From Amycolatopsis saalfeldensis (GTDB taxonomy: Bacteria; Actinomycetota; Actinomycetes; Mycobacteriales; Pseudonocardiaceae), in assembly GCF_900110575.1 (NCBI RefSeq), contig NZ_FOEF01000016.1, forward strand, positions 62,001-126,000: DNA of 64,000 nt, in the 5' to 3' direction. Of this stretch, positions 1-7,841 are shown piece after piece. The position numbers and the translations under genes are program-made. Below the pieces are notes generated by a model. That model worked only from the letters and a program-made list of their open reading frames with translations. It searched no databases and was not told the origin of the DNA. Numbering within the stretch: position 1 is the first letter of the stretch; each line of letters opens with the position of its first letter.

Positions 1-657
1 GCTCCCTTGGCGAGCACCGTTCCGGCCGGCCCGTCCGCGTCCGCCTCGCCCGCTTCGGTCCTGCAGAACTCCTGCGGCGACCTTTCGGGCTTCTCGCACA
101 ATGCGCTGTCCTCGCTGCCCGCCGAGGCGACGACCACCTACAACCTGATCCAGTCGGGAGGACCCTTCCCGTACCCGAAGAACGACGGCGTCGTCTTCAC
201 CAACCGTGAGGGCATTCTCCCGTCCTGCGCCTCGTCGTACTACCACGAGTACACCGTGCCGACGCCCGGCGCGAGCAACCGCGGCACCCGCCGGATCATC
301 ACCGGCCAGGGCGGCGAGTACTTCTACACCGGCGACCACTACGCGACGTTCAGCGTGATCGACGTCAACGGCGGCGGGGGCGGCACCGCCGCCTGTGGCG
401 ACCTCTCGAAGCTGGCCAAGGTCGGCTACTCCACCCTGTCGGCGGCCGCGCAGAAGGTCGTGGACACCGTCAAGGGCGGCGCGTCGACCGGCACCACCTA
501 CGAGAACCGCGAGGGTGTCCTGCCGGCCTGCGCCGCGGGCTACTACCAGCTGTTCCCGGTGGGCACGAACGACCGCGTGATCACCGGCAAGGCCGGCGAG
601 CTGGTCTACACCCCCGACCACTACAGCACCTTCAAGGCCATCGACCTCAACTCCTGA
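1..657 (+). CDS. Secreted guanyl-specific ribonuclease with two RNase N1/T1-type domains (5' end outside window)
   Basis: The reading frame is open from base 1, so the start and probably a signal peptide lie upstream; the visible start is an Ala/Ser/Pro-rich linker. The first domain (about residues 20-122) closely resembles Streptomyces RNase Sa: it has NREGILP, YYHEYTV with the catalytic Glu (247-249), RGTRRIITG with the catalytic Arg (292-294) and DHYATF with the catalytic His (337-339). After a glycine linker, a second shorter domain (about residues 130-218) has NREGVLP, DRVITG and DHYSTF but carries Leu (550-552) where the catalytic Glu should be, so it may be inactive. Such enzymes cut single-stranded RNA after G and are normally exported. 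No barstar-like inhibitor gene follows. The family call is firm; the role of the second domain is inference. Confidence 0.85.
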   Translation, partial: APLASTVPAGPSASASPASVLQNSCGDLSGFSHNALSSLPAEATTTYNLIQSGGPFPYPKNDGVVFTNREGILPSCASSYYHEYTVPTPGASNRGTRRIITGQGGEYFYTGDHYATFSVIDVNGGGGGTAACGDLSKLAKVGYSTLSAAAQKVVDTVKGGASTGTTYENREGVLPACAAGYYQLFPVGTNDRVITGKAGELVYTPDHYSTFKAIDLNS

Positions 658-837
658 GGCCGCGCGCCCGTGCCGCCCTGCCCGCCCGGGTGGGGCGGCA
701 CTGTCGTTTCCCGGCGTCGTTTCCCCGGTGGCGATTCGAAAGGGACACGCCCAGCCCGGCGCGCGTTCACCGGTTCGGCAGCCGCAGCGGGCAGACTGGA
801 CCGCAGCGAACGGGGAATTCTGCTTGAGGGAGTGGCC

Positions 838-1566
838 GTGTACCGGGTTTTCGAGGCACTCGACGAGCTCGTCACGATCGTCGAAGAGGCACGCGGAGTG
901 CCCATGACGTCCAGCTGCGTGGTGCCCCGTGGCGATGTCCTCGAGCTGCTCGACGACGTCCGCGACGCCCTGCCGGGTGAGGTCGACGACGCCCAGGACG
1001 TGCTCGACAAGCGCGACGACGTGCTGCACGCGGCCCGCAAGGAGGCGGGCGAGACCGTCTCCGGGGCCAACGAGGAGGCCGAGCGCACGCTGTCCGACGC
1101 GACGTCGGAGGCCGAGCGCATCCTGGCCGACGCCCGCGACCGAGCCGAGCAGATGATGGCCGACGCGCACAACGAGGCCGAGCGCATGGTCGCCGGCGGC
1201 CAGGCGGAGTACCAGAACCTCACCGACCGCTCGCGCGCCGAGTCCGAGCGGATGATCCAGGCCGGCCGCGACGCCTACGAGCGCGCCATCGAAGACGGCC
1301 GCGCCGAGCAGGTCCGGCTCGTCTCCCAGACCGAGGTGGTCCAGGCCGCGCACGCCGAGTCCGCCCGCATCGTGGACGAGGCGCACGCCGAGGCCGACCG
1401 CCAGCGCGGCGAGTGCGACGTCTACGTGGACGGCAAGCTGGCGGAGTTCTCCGAGCTGCTGGCGACCACCCTGCGGACCGTCGACTCGGGCCGCAACCAC
1501 CTGCGCTCCCCGGCGAACCTCGGCGGCAGCGGCGGCCGCCCGACCCTGTACGACTACCAGGTCTGA
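838..1566 (+). CDS. sepIVA: SepIVA, DivIVA-like coiled-coil cell division protein
   Basis: The 242-residue acidic protein has a conserved start (YRVFEALDEL, then VPRGDVLELLDD) followed by a long heptad-like coiled coil of repeated Glu-Ala-Glu-Arg segments (about residues 60-200). It ends in a short Gly-rich tail. This matches mycobacterial SepIVA, an essential septation factor, and the position just upstream of yceD and rnc is the same as in mycobacteria. I chose GTG 838 because a GAGGG ribosome binding site lies seven bases upstream and homologues begin at the Tyr-Arg-Val; GTG 832 is an alternative. The frame extends farther upstream, but that stretch is Arg/Gly-rich and looks non-coding. 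Confidence 0.88.
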   Translation: MYRVFEALDELVTIVEEARGVPMTSSCVVPRGDVLELLDDVRDALPGEVDDAQDVLDKRDDVLHAARKEAGETVSGANEEAERTLSDATSEAERILADARDRAEQMMADAHNEAERMVAGGQAEYQNLTDRSRAESERMIQAGRDAYERAIEDGRAEQVRLVSQTEVVQAAHAESARIVDEAHAEADRQRGECDVYVDGKLAEFSELLATTLRTVDSGRNHLRSPANLGGSGGRPTLYDYQV

Positions 1567-1632
1567 CCTCCGGCTTCGCTTGGGTGTGGCCAGCTCCAAA
1601 GGGGTGGCGCACCCTGCGTACCCTGGTCACTG

Positions 1633-2250
1633 ATGTCTGAGAACTCTGTTGACCCAGCCCGGCCGGCGCCGCTCGACGACCGCAGCCCCTGGGTGATCGA
1701 CACCCGTGAGCTGGGCCGCCGCGCCGGCCTGAGCCGTGACGTGCGTCGTAGCGTCCCGGTCGAGGTCGCGCTCGGCGTGCCCGGCGTGATTTCCATCGAC
1801 GCGGGCTCCGCCGTCGAGCTGGACCTGCTGCTCGAGTCCGTGGTCGAAGGGGTGCTGGTCAGCGGCACGGCTTCGGCCACCGCGCACGGCGCCTGCTCGC
1901 GCTGCCTCGACCCGGTGACCGAGGAGGTCGAGGTCGACCTCACCGAGCTGTTCGCCTACCCCGGCTCGGCCACCGAGGAGACCACCGACGAGGACGAGAT
2001 CCCCCGTCTGGTGGACGACCGGATCGACCTCGAGCCGACGGTCCGTGACGCAGTGGTGCTGGCGCTTCCGCTCGCGCCGCTGTGCGAGGAGGACTGCGCC
2101 GGGCTGTGCACCGAATGCGGCGTCAAGTGGGCCGATCTCGAGCCCGGACACGGGCATGAGAAGATAGATCCTCGGTGGGCCGCGCTCGTCGATCGTTTCG
2201 ACGAGAACGCGGGCGAAAAGCCTGCGCACGGCTCTGGAGAGCAAGCCTGA
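1633..2250 (+). CDS. YceD family (DUF177) protein
   Basis: The 205-residue protein has the DUF177 pattern: a HGACSRCLDP motif in the middle, an acidic stretch, and a C-terminal CEEDCAGLC-x2-CG cysteine cluster followed by DPRWAAL. YceD is almost always encoded immediately before rpmF, as here (75 bp upstream). In other bacteria it is linked to 23S rRNA accumulation; the molecular mechanism is not established. ATG 1633 gives the usual length. It is probably transcribed with rpmF, rnc and perhaps sepIVA. Confidence 0.9.
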   Translation: MSENSVDPARPAPLDDRSPWVIDTRELGRRAGLSRDVRRSVPVEVALGVPGVISIDAGSAVELDLLLESVVEGVLVSGTASATAHGACSRCLDPVTEEVEVDLTELFAYPGSATEETTDEDEIPRLVDDRIDLEPTVRDAVVLALPLAPLCEEDCAGLCTECGVKWADLEPGHGHEKIDPRWAALVDRFDENAGEKPAHGSGEQA

Positions 2251-2325
2251 CGAGCGTCCAGCTCGATCCGGGAGAAGAAAGTTCGCTCGCGAGGCGCGAG
2301 CAGACCGTTTTAAGGAGATCTACTC

Positions 2326-2508
2326 GTGGCCGTCCCGAAGCGGAAGATGTCGCGATCCAACACGCGCTCCCGCCGCAGCCAGTGGAAGGCGGCTCCGGTT
2401 CAGCTGGTGCCCTGCTCCAACCGCGCCTGCCGCCAGCCCAAGCTCCAGCACATCGCGTGCCCGGCATGCGGCCAGCACAACGGCCGCCAGGTCGTCGAGC
2501 CCGCCTGA
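2326..2508 (+). CDS. rpmF: 50S ribosomal protein L32
   Basis: The 60-residue basic protein begins AVPKRKMSRSNTRSRR, the L32 hallmark, and carries a zinc ribbon in its C-terminal half (C-x4-C, then C-x2-C in IACPACG). This is the cysteine-containing (C+) form of L32. GTG 2326 is preceded by AAGGAG at 2312-2317. The gene sits between yceD and rnc, and only 14 bp separate it from rnc. Confidence 0.95.
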   Translation: MAVPKRKMSRSNTRSRRSQWKAAPVQLVPCSNRACRQPKLQHIACPACGQHNGRQVVEPA

Positions 2509-2522
2509 TCGGGCAGCCGGCC

Positions 2523-3296
2523 ATGGGGGGCAAGTCAGCTGGTGGCGCACCGGCGGATCCCGCAGCCTTACTCGAAGCGCTCGGGGTCGTTCTCGACCCC
2601 GAGCTGCTTCGACTGTCCTTGACTCACCGCTCGTACGCGTACGAGAACGGCGGCCTGCCGCCGAACGAGCGGCTGGAGTTCCTCGGCGACGCGGTGCTGG
2701 GGCTGGTCGTCACCGACCACCTCTACACCACGCATCCCGACCTGCCAGAGGGTCAGCTCGCGAAGCTGCGCGCCAGCGTGGTCAACATGCACGCGCTGGC
2801 CGGGGTTTCGCGCGCGCTCGGTGAGGGCGGCCTCGGCGCGCACCTGCTGCTGGGCAAGGGCGAGGAACTGACCGGTGGCCGCGACAAGGCGAGCATCCTC
2901 GCCGACGGCCTCGAGGCCGTGATCGGCGCGGTGTACCTGGCGCACGGGATCGAGATCGCCCGCAAGCTGGTGCACCACCTGTTCGACGGCCTGCTCGCGG
3001 AGGCCCCGCGGCGTGGCGCCGGCCTCGACTGGAAGACCAGCCTGCAGGAGCTCACGGCGTCGGCCGGTCTCGGCGTGCCCGAGTACCGCGTCGAGGACAC
3101 CGGTCCGGACCACCGCAAGGAGTTCACGGCCACGGTGCTCATCGGCGGCCGTCCGATGGGCCACGGCTCCGGCACCACGAAGAAGGAAGCCGAGCAGAAG
3201 GCCGCCGAGACGGCCTGGCGCGCGCTTTCCGAAGAGCTCGGCACCGAGGACACCAGTATCGAAGACGGCGAGGACCAGCCCAAGACCGAGGGCTGA
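2523..3296 (+). CDS. rnc: Ribonuclease III
   Basis: This 257-residue double-stranded-RNA endonuclease processes rRNA precursors and structured RNAs. The RNase III signature NERLEFLGDAVLG lies at about residues 40-52, with the second acidic site in the DGLEAVIGA segment. The C-terminal double-stranded-RNA-binding domain includes DWKTSLQEL and GTTKKEAEQKAAE. The length is close to that of actinobacterial RNase III. ATG 2523 is chosen because the conserved domain begins soon after it; the longer upstream frame runs through rpmF. A Glu/Asp-rich tail ends the protein just before a strong terminator. Confidence 0.96.
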   Translation: MGGKSAGGAPADPAALLEALGVVLDPELLRLSLTHRSYAYENGGLPPNERLEFLGDAVLGLVVTDHLYTTHPDLPEGQLAKLRASVVNMHALAGVSRALGEGGLGAHLLLGKGEELTGGRDKASILADGLEAVIGAVYLAHGIEIARKLVHHLFDGLLAEAPRRGAGLDWKTSLQELTASAGLGVPEYRVEDTGPDHRKEFTATVLIGGRPMGHGSGTTKKEAEQKAAETAWRALSEELGTEDTSIEDGEDQPKTEG

Positions 3297-3313
3297 CTTC
3301 GTCGCCGGATTTC

Positions 3314-3366
3314 CCCCAAAGCCTGCTGCCGTCTCCCGTCACGGGATGCGGCAGCAGGCTTTGGGG
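3314..3366. terminator. Bidirectional terminator hairpin
   Basis: A perfect 17-bp inverted repeat (3314-3330 with 3350-3366) encloses a 19-base loop, which itself contains a small palindrome (CCCGT-C-ACGGG). It lies between the convergent ends of rnc and the SDR gene, so it most likely terminates transcription from both sides. Confidence 0.85.
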
Positions 3367-3380
3367 TTTCCGGGGGCGGG

Positions 3381-4157
3381 TCAGACCACCCGCAGCTGGC
3401 CGCCGTCGACGATCAGTTCGCTGCCGGTGATGTAGCTCGCCTGGTCCGAGGCGAGGAAGACCACCATCGCGGCGATCTCCGCCGGCTCGCCCAGGCGGCC
3501 GAGGGGGATGCCGCCGATGGTCTCGACGAAGCCGGCCATCGCCGTTTCGTAGTCGATGCCCAGCTTCTTGGCGAAGCCTTCGATCCCCGACTCGACCAGC
3601 GGCGTCCGGGTCAGGCCGGGGGACACGCGGTTGACCCGCACGCCTCGGCCCGCGATCGCCGAAGCCAGGGTCTTGCTGTACGTGGAGAGCGCCGCCTTCG
3701 AAGCCGCGTAGTCCACGCCGACGGCCTGCGGGAACCGGTTCACCGTGGACGTCACGTGCACCACCACGCCCGAGCCGCGTTCGATCATGCCCGGCACCAG
3801 CTCGCGGTCCAGCCGGACCGCGCTGAGCAGGTTGGTTTCGAGCATGGCCAGCCAATCCTCGTCGCCCACCGACAGCGGGCCTTCGAGGTGGCCCTTGCTC
3901 GTGCCGACGTTGTCGACCAGCACGTCGACGCCGCCGAGCAGCCGCTCCGCCTCCCGCGCCAGGCGGATCAGGTCCTCGGGGTCGCGGGCGTCGGTCGCGA
4001 CGAACCGGACGCCTTCGGGTAGTTCGGCCTCCGTGCGCGCGCTGGCCACCACGGTCGCGCCCGCCCGGGCGAACCCCTGGACCACCGCCAGCCCGATCCC
4101 GCGGGTCCCGCCCGTCACCAGCACCCGTTTGCCGCGCAGCCCGCTTTCCTCACCCAT
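3381..4157 (-). CDS. SDR family oxidoreductase
   Basis: The 258-residue protein is a classical short-chain dehydrogenase. It has the cofactor motif TGGTRGIG near the N-terminus, a catalytic Ser in the VTSTVN region, and YAASK as the Tyr-x3-Lys active site. The usual NNAG is replaced by DNVG. The C-terminus has the common VDGGQ ending. The substrate cannot be assigned from sequence. It lies on the opposite strand between rnc and mutM, genes often found close together, and shares a 63-bp divergent promoter region with mutM. Confidence 0.85.
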   Translation of the reverse strand: MGEESGLRGKRVLVTGGTRGIGLAVVQGFARAGATVVASARTEAELPEGVRFVATDARDPEDLIRLAREAERLLGGVDVLVDNVGTSKGHLEGPLSVGDEDWLAMLETNLLSAVRLDRELVPGMIERGSGVVVHVTSTVNRFPQAVGVDYAASKAALSTYSKTLASAIAGRGVRVNRVSPGLTRTPLVESGIEGFAKKLGIDYETAMAGFVETIGGIPLGRLGEPAEIAAMVVFLASDQASYITGSELIVDGGQLRVV

Positions 4158-4220
4158 GCCGACGACCTTAGTGACGGCGCCCCGTCCGAAACTGTCGTAC
4201 CCGGCGGGCAGAATGGGGCC

Positions 4221-5084
4221 ATGCCCGAGTTACCCGAGGTGGAGGTCGTCCGCGCCGGCCTGGAAGCCCATGTCGCCGGCCGCACCGTGAGCAAGGTCGA
4301 AGTCCTGCACCCGCGCGCCATCCGGCGGCATGTGCTGGGGGCCGAGGACTTCACCGGCCGGCTCGCCGGGGTGCGGGTAGACGCGGCCCGCCGCCGGGGG
4401 AAGTACCTGTGGCTGGAGCTTTCCGGCGGCGAGGCGGTGCTGGCGCACCTCGGCATGAGCGGCCAGATGCTGGTGCAGCCCGAGGGCGCGCCGGACGAGA
4501 AGCACCTGCGCGTGCGCGTCCGGTTCGCCGACGACGGGCCGGAGCTGCGGTTCGTCGACCAGCGCACGTTCGGCGGACTGGCGCTCGACGAGCTGGTGAC
4601 CACCGACGGCGAGCAGCTGCCCGGCACCATCGCGCACATCGCGCGCGACCCGATGGACCCGAGGTTCGACGCGGCCGCGGCGGCGCGGGCGTTGCGCTCG
4701 CGGCGCACGGAGGTCAAGCGTGCGCTGCTGGACCAGACTCTGGTGTCCGGCGTCGGCAACATCTACGCCGACGAGGCGTTGTGGCGTTCGAAGCTGCACT
4801 GGGCGCGGCCGACCGAGAAGCTGACCGCCGCGCAGGGCCGTGCGCTGGTCGCCGCTGCCACCGAGGTGATGGATTCGTCGTTGCAAGCCGGCGGCACGTC
4901 GTTCGATGCGTTGTATGTCAACGTGAACGGGCAATCGGGCTACTTCGCGCGCTCCCTCGACGCGTATGGCCAGGAGGGGCTGCCGTGCCGCCGTTGTGGC
5001 ACGGCGATCCGGCGGGAGCCGTTCATGAACCGCTCGTCCTACTCCTGCCCGCGCTGCCAGCCGCGGCCGCGCAGCTCGCGTTGA
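4221..5084 (+). CDS. mutM: Formamidopyrimidine-DNA glycosylase (Fpg/MutM)
   Basis: The 287-residue protein is a bifunctional glycosylase/AP lyase that removes 8-oxoguanine and formamidopyrimidines from DNA. It begins PELPEVE with the catalytic N-terminal Pro and Glu after Met removal, has the RRGKYLW lysine loop near residue 58, and ends in a Fpg zinc finger (C-x2-C, then C-x2-CQ). The Asn/Arg-containing NRSSYSC segment within the finger is intact. ATG 4221 is fixed by the required Pro-2. It is divergent from the SDR gene. Confidence 0.96.
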   Translation: MPELPEVEVVRAGLEAHVAGRTVSKVEVLHPRAIRRHVLGAEDFTGRLAGVRVDAARRRGKYLWLELSGGEAVLAHLGMSGQMLVQPEGAPDEKHLRVRVRFADDGPELRFVDQRTFGGLALDELVTTDGEQLPGTIAHIARDPMDPRFDAAAAARALRSRRTEVKRALLDQTLVSGVGNIYADEALWRSKLHWARPTEKLTAAQGRALVAAATEVMDSSLQAGGTSFDALYVNVNGQSGYFARSLDAYGQEGLPCRRCGTAIRREPFMNRSSYSCPRCQPRPRSSR

Positions 5085-5137
5085 TGCGCCCCCGGAGGGC
5101 ATCAACTAGGATGAAAAGCAGCTGAAGGGGGCGTCGC

Positions 5138-5575
5138 ATGGTGGCCACGGAGTCCGGCAAGACTTCGCTTTCCGGCAAGATCGACCAGCTGTTCCACGTG
5201 GTGCGCCGGCCCGACCGCGAGCAGTACAGCCACGAGGAGGTCGCCCGCGCCTGCCGTGAGGCGACCGGGGAGAGCTTCTCCACCACGTACCTCTGGCAGC
5301 TGCGCACCGGGCGTCGCGACAATCCCACGAAGCGCCATCTCGAGGCTCTCGCTCAGTTCTTCGGCGTTCCTCCGGCATACTTCTTCGACGACGAGCAGAG
5401 CGTGAAAATCGCCGAGGAGCTGGCCCTCCTGGGCGCGCTGCGCGACGCGGGGGTCCGTGACGTGGCCCTGCGCGCGGTCACCCTCTCGTCCGATGGGCTC
5501 GACACGATCAGCGACATGATCGACGCGATCGCGCGGAGGGAGGCCGGCCGCGGCGGCGCGCAGAAGGAGGGCTGA
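5138..5575 (+). CDS. XRE-family helix-turn-helix regulator
   Basis: The 145-residue protein has a helix-turn-helix in its first 80 residues (FSTTYLWQLRTGRRDNPTKR followed by FFGVPPAYF), the form seen in EspR-like and related actinobacterial regulators. A short C-terminal helical region follows. A good ribosome binding site (GAAGGGGG, 5125-5132) precedes ATG 5138, and TAGGAT at 5107-5112 could be a -10 element. Three bases separate it from the ImmA-type peptidase gene, so it probably regulates, and may be cleaved by, that peptidase. This partner relationship is inferred from characterised XRE-ImmA pairs. Confidence 0.82.
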   Translation: MVATESGKTSLSGKIDQLFHVVRRPDREQYSHEEVARACREATGESFSTTYLWQLRTGRRDNPTKRHLEALAQFFGVPPAYFFDDEQSVKIAEELALLGALRDAGVRDVALRAVTLSSDGLDTISDMIDAIARREAGRGGAQKEG

Positions 5576-5578
5576 GCC

Positions 5579-6148
5579 GTGGCGGACCGGCAGCGTGAAC
5601 AGCTGTGGCGAAGGTGCCGCCGGCTGGCCGAGACCGCTGCGCTGCCCGAGCCGTTCGACTCGGGGCGGTTCGTGGCGGGCATCGCCGCCGACCGGGGACG
5701 GCCCATCGAGCTGATGCCGGTGAACACCCCGTCCGGCGGGCCCTGCGGCCTGCTGATGAGCACCGAGCGCGCCGACTACATCCTCTACCCGACGAACACC
5801 ACGGCGCTGCACCGCCGGCACATCCTGCTGCACGAGGTGGGGCACCTGCTGTGCGGCCACGTCGGCTCCGACGCGGGCGCGGACGGCGCGGCCATCGACT
5901 CCGCCGCCAGCCGTCAGCTGATGCCCAGCCTCTCGGCGGAACTCGTCCGCCGGGTGCTCGGCCGGACCACGTACACGGCTGTCGAGGAGCAGGAGGCCGA
6001 GCTGGTCGCGTCGCTCATCGCGCAGCGCGTCGCCCGCGGCTCGGGCACCCGCCCGGCGGTCGAGGCCGACGAGAGCAGCGGCTTCGACGGCGGGATGGCG
6101 CGGATGGACAACCTGTTCGGCGGCAAGCCGCGCCGCCGGCACCCGTGA
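5579..6148 (+). CDS. ImmA/IrrE-type zinc metallopeptidase
   Basis: The 189-residue protein carries the metallopeptidase motif HEVGH within HILLHEVGHLLCGH (about residues 80-93). A downstream Glu-rich helix (VEEQEAELVASL) matches the position of the third zinc ligand in ImmA/IrrE enzymes. Members cleave or inactivate a partner XRE repressor in response to DNA damage or other signals. GTG 5579 has an AAGGAGGGC ribosome binding site that lies inside the end of the regulator gene. The stop codon overlaps the GTG of the next gene (GTGA), suggesting translational coupling. Confidence 0.82.
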   Translation: MADRQREQLWRRCRRLAETAALPEPFDSGRFVAGIAADRGRPIELMPVNTPSGGPCGLLMSTERADYILYPTNTTALHRRHILLHEVGHLLCGHVGSDAGADGAAIDSAASRQLMPSLSAELVRRVLGRTTYTAVEEQEAELVASLIAQRVARGSGTRPAVEADESSGFDGGMARMDNLFGGKPRRRHP

Positions 6149-7338
6149 GCGAGACGCTGGCGTACCTGGCCTGCGTGCTCGGGTTCGCCGGCTTCAGCGC
6201 CAAGCTGCTGGAGGCGGGACACGACCAGCCGGTGAAGCGGCTCTGGTACCTGTCCGGCTTCGGCATCTGCATCGCGCTGGGGATCACCGTGGGCACGGAG
6301 GCGATGGACACGCTGACCGGGCACACGCAGTGGTACGCGCAGTTCGCGACATTCGCCGGCGACGCGTTCAAGATCGGCGCGATCGGTTTCGCGGTGGCGT
6401 TCGCGCGGTCGATGCGCCTGGGCGACGGCGCGAAGCTGGGCTGGCACGCGGTGGTGACGTGGCTGGTGCTGCTGGTCGAGGCCGTGCTGTTCGTCCTCGC
6501 CTCGCCGGACCGGTCCGGCGACGTCACCGTGGCGGCCCCGGCCGGGCGGCCGTACTACTTCCTGTACGAGCTGATGTTCGTCGTGTACGGCGTGCCGAGC
6601 CTGATCCTGCTGGCATCGGTCTTCGCGCGCTTCGCCGTGCGCGCGCGGGGTGGGCCGCTTCGCCTGGGGCTGTGGCTGATTTTCGGCGGCGTGGCCGCGG
6701 CGGTGGCGTGGACGCTGTGGGACCTCGACGACCTTCGCCAGGTCGCGCAGATCGGCCAGGTCGACGCGACGGACGACCTGCCGTCGGCCGCGCTGGGCGC
6801 TTCGTGCGTGGTGCTGGTGGTGGCGGGCGCGACGTTGTCGGCATGGGGACCTTCGCTCGCCGCGCCGGTGCGCTGGCTGCGCGCGTACCGGGGCTACCGC
6901 CGGATCGAGCCACTGTGGACGGTCCTTCGCGACGCCGTGCCGGGTATCGCCCTCGATCCGGCTCGCGGGCTGGGCGGGGTGGAGTTCGCGTTGTACCGCC
7001 GCGTGATCGAGATCCGAGACGGGCACCTCGCGCTGCGGCCGTACTTCGACCCGGACCTGCCCTCGCGAGTGGAAGCGCTCGCGCGCCGCGCGGGTGTGCC
7101 GGCCGGGGACGTGGTCGCGACCACCGAAGCGGCGGCACTGGCCGCGGCCCTGGTCGCGAGCGAAGCGGGCCACCGCTACCAGCCCGACGACGCCGATGGC
7201 CCGGCCGGCGAGCCCGTCGACGCGGACGTCCTCGCCGAGGCGGCTTGGCTGGTCCGGGTGGCCCGGGCGTGGCGGCACTCGGCCGTGGTGCGCCAGATTC
7301 GTGGCGAAACCCAGCGGGAGCTGGGCGTTTCGGCCTGA
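6145..7338 (+). CDS. MAB_1171c-like polytopic membrane protein
   Basis: The 397-residue protein has about seven hydrophobic segments in its first 230 residues, then a soluble C-terminal domain of about 165 residues that starts at YRGYRRIEPLW. This arrangement matches the actinobacterial family annotated MAB_1171c putative transporter, whose function is not known. The GTG start at 6145 overlaps the stop of the peptidase gene by four bases. The fixed order regulator, peptidase, membrane protein suggests the three act together, perhaps with the membrane protein as sensor or effector; this is inference. Confidence 0.7.
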   Translation: MSETLAYLACVLGFAGFSAKLLEAGHDQPVKRLWYLSGFGICIALGITVGTEAMDTLTGHTQWYAQFATFAGDAFKIGAIGFAVAFARSMRLGDGAKLGWHAVVTWLVLLVEAVLFVLASPDRSGDVTVAAPAGRPYYFLYELMFVVYGVPSLILLASVFARFAVRARGGPLRLGLWLIFGGVAAAVAWTLWDLDDLRQVAQIGQVDATDDLPSAALGASCVVLVVAGATLSAWGPSLAAPVRWLRAYRGYRRIEPLWTVLRDAVPGIALDPARGLGGVEFALYRRVIEIRDGHLALRPYFDPDLPSRVEALARRAGVPAGDVVATTEAAALAAALVASEAGHRYQPDDADGPAGEPVDADVLAEAAWLVRVARAWRHSAVVRQIRGETQRELGVSA

Positions 7339-7440
7339 CCGCCGGGTTTCCGGGCGGGGCCGATGGTCCGAACAGCCCTCCGCCGTGCGCACTACTGCGC
7401 TATGCGTGGTACCGTTCCAAACGTAAGACTGGAGGGTGCC

Positions 7441-7764
7441 GTGGAGATCAGTCAGCTGCTCAAGGGAGTGCTGGATCTGGCTGTGCTGGCGGTGCTGCGC
7501 GAGGACGACGGGTACGGCTACGACGTGCTTCGAAGACTTCGCGTGGCCGGCCTTGAGGAAGTGGGCGATGCGTCGGTGTACGGGACGTTGCGGCGGCTGT
7601 ACAAGGCCGGGCTCCTGACCTCGTACGTGGTGCCGAGCGAGGAAGGCCCGCACCGCAAGTACTACAGCCTGAACGAGCCGGGACGGTCACGGCTCGCCGA
7701 GTCGGCCAAGACCTGGCAGAGCTTCGCGTCGACGATGAACGATTTGTTGGGGGAGGCGGCATGA
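7441..7764 (+). CDS. PadR family transcriptional regulator
   Basis: The 107-residue protein has the PadR winged-helix pattern: LLKGVLDLAVLAVL, then YGYDVLRRL, SVYGTLRRLYKAGLL as recognition helix, and KYYSLNEPGR in the wing. GTG 7441 is preceded by GGAGGG (7431-7436). PadR proteins repress genes next to them, often membrane proteins; here the downstream partner encodes a HAAS/DUF1700-type membrane protein, a frequent pairing in Gram-positive bacteria. Confidence 0.88.
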   Translation: MEISQLLKGVLDLAVLAVLREDDGYGYDVLRRLRVAGLEEVGDASVYGTLRRLYKAGLLTSYVVPSEEGPHRKYYSLNEPGRSRLAESAKTWQSFASTMNDLLGEAA

Positions 7765-7841
7765 GCGCGGAAAGCCCTTGTACGGCAACGCGAATCCGTG
7801 CCGCTGGGCCGCTGGCCCGCGTGACACAGGAGGCAGCATGA
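7761..7841 (+). CDS. 26-residue mini-ORF coupling padR to the HAAS gene
   Basis: ATG 7761 overlaps the padR stop (ATGA) and is preceded by a good GGGGGAGG ribosome binding site. Its stop (7839-7841) overlaps the ATG of the next gene, again as ATGA. The product starts MSAESPCTATR and has no recognisable domain. It could be a translated coupling element that delivers ribosomes to the downstream start, or a chance frame. The double overlap is the evidence; there is no homology support. Confidence 0.4.
   Translation: MSAESPCTATRIRAAGPLARVTQEAA

Noticed and set aside
2175..2522. N-terminal extension of RNase III
   Set aside because: The extended frame runs over rpmF, and RNase III homologues start at or near ATG 2523.
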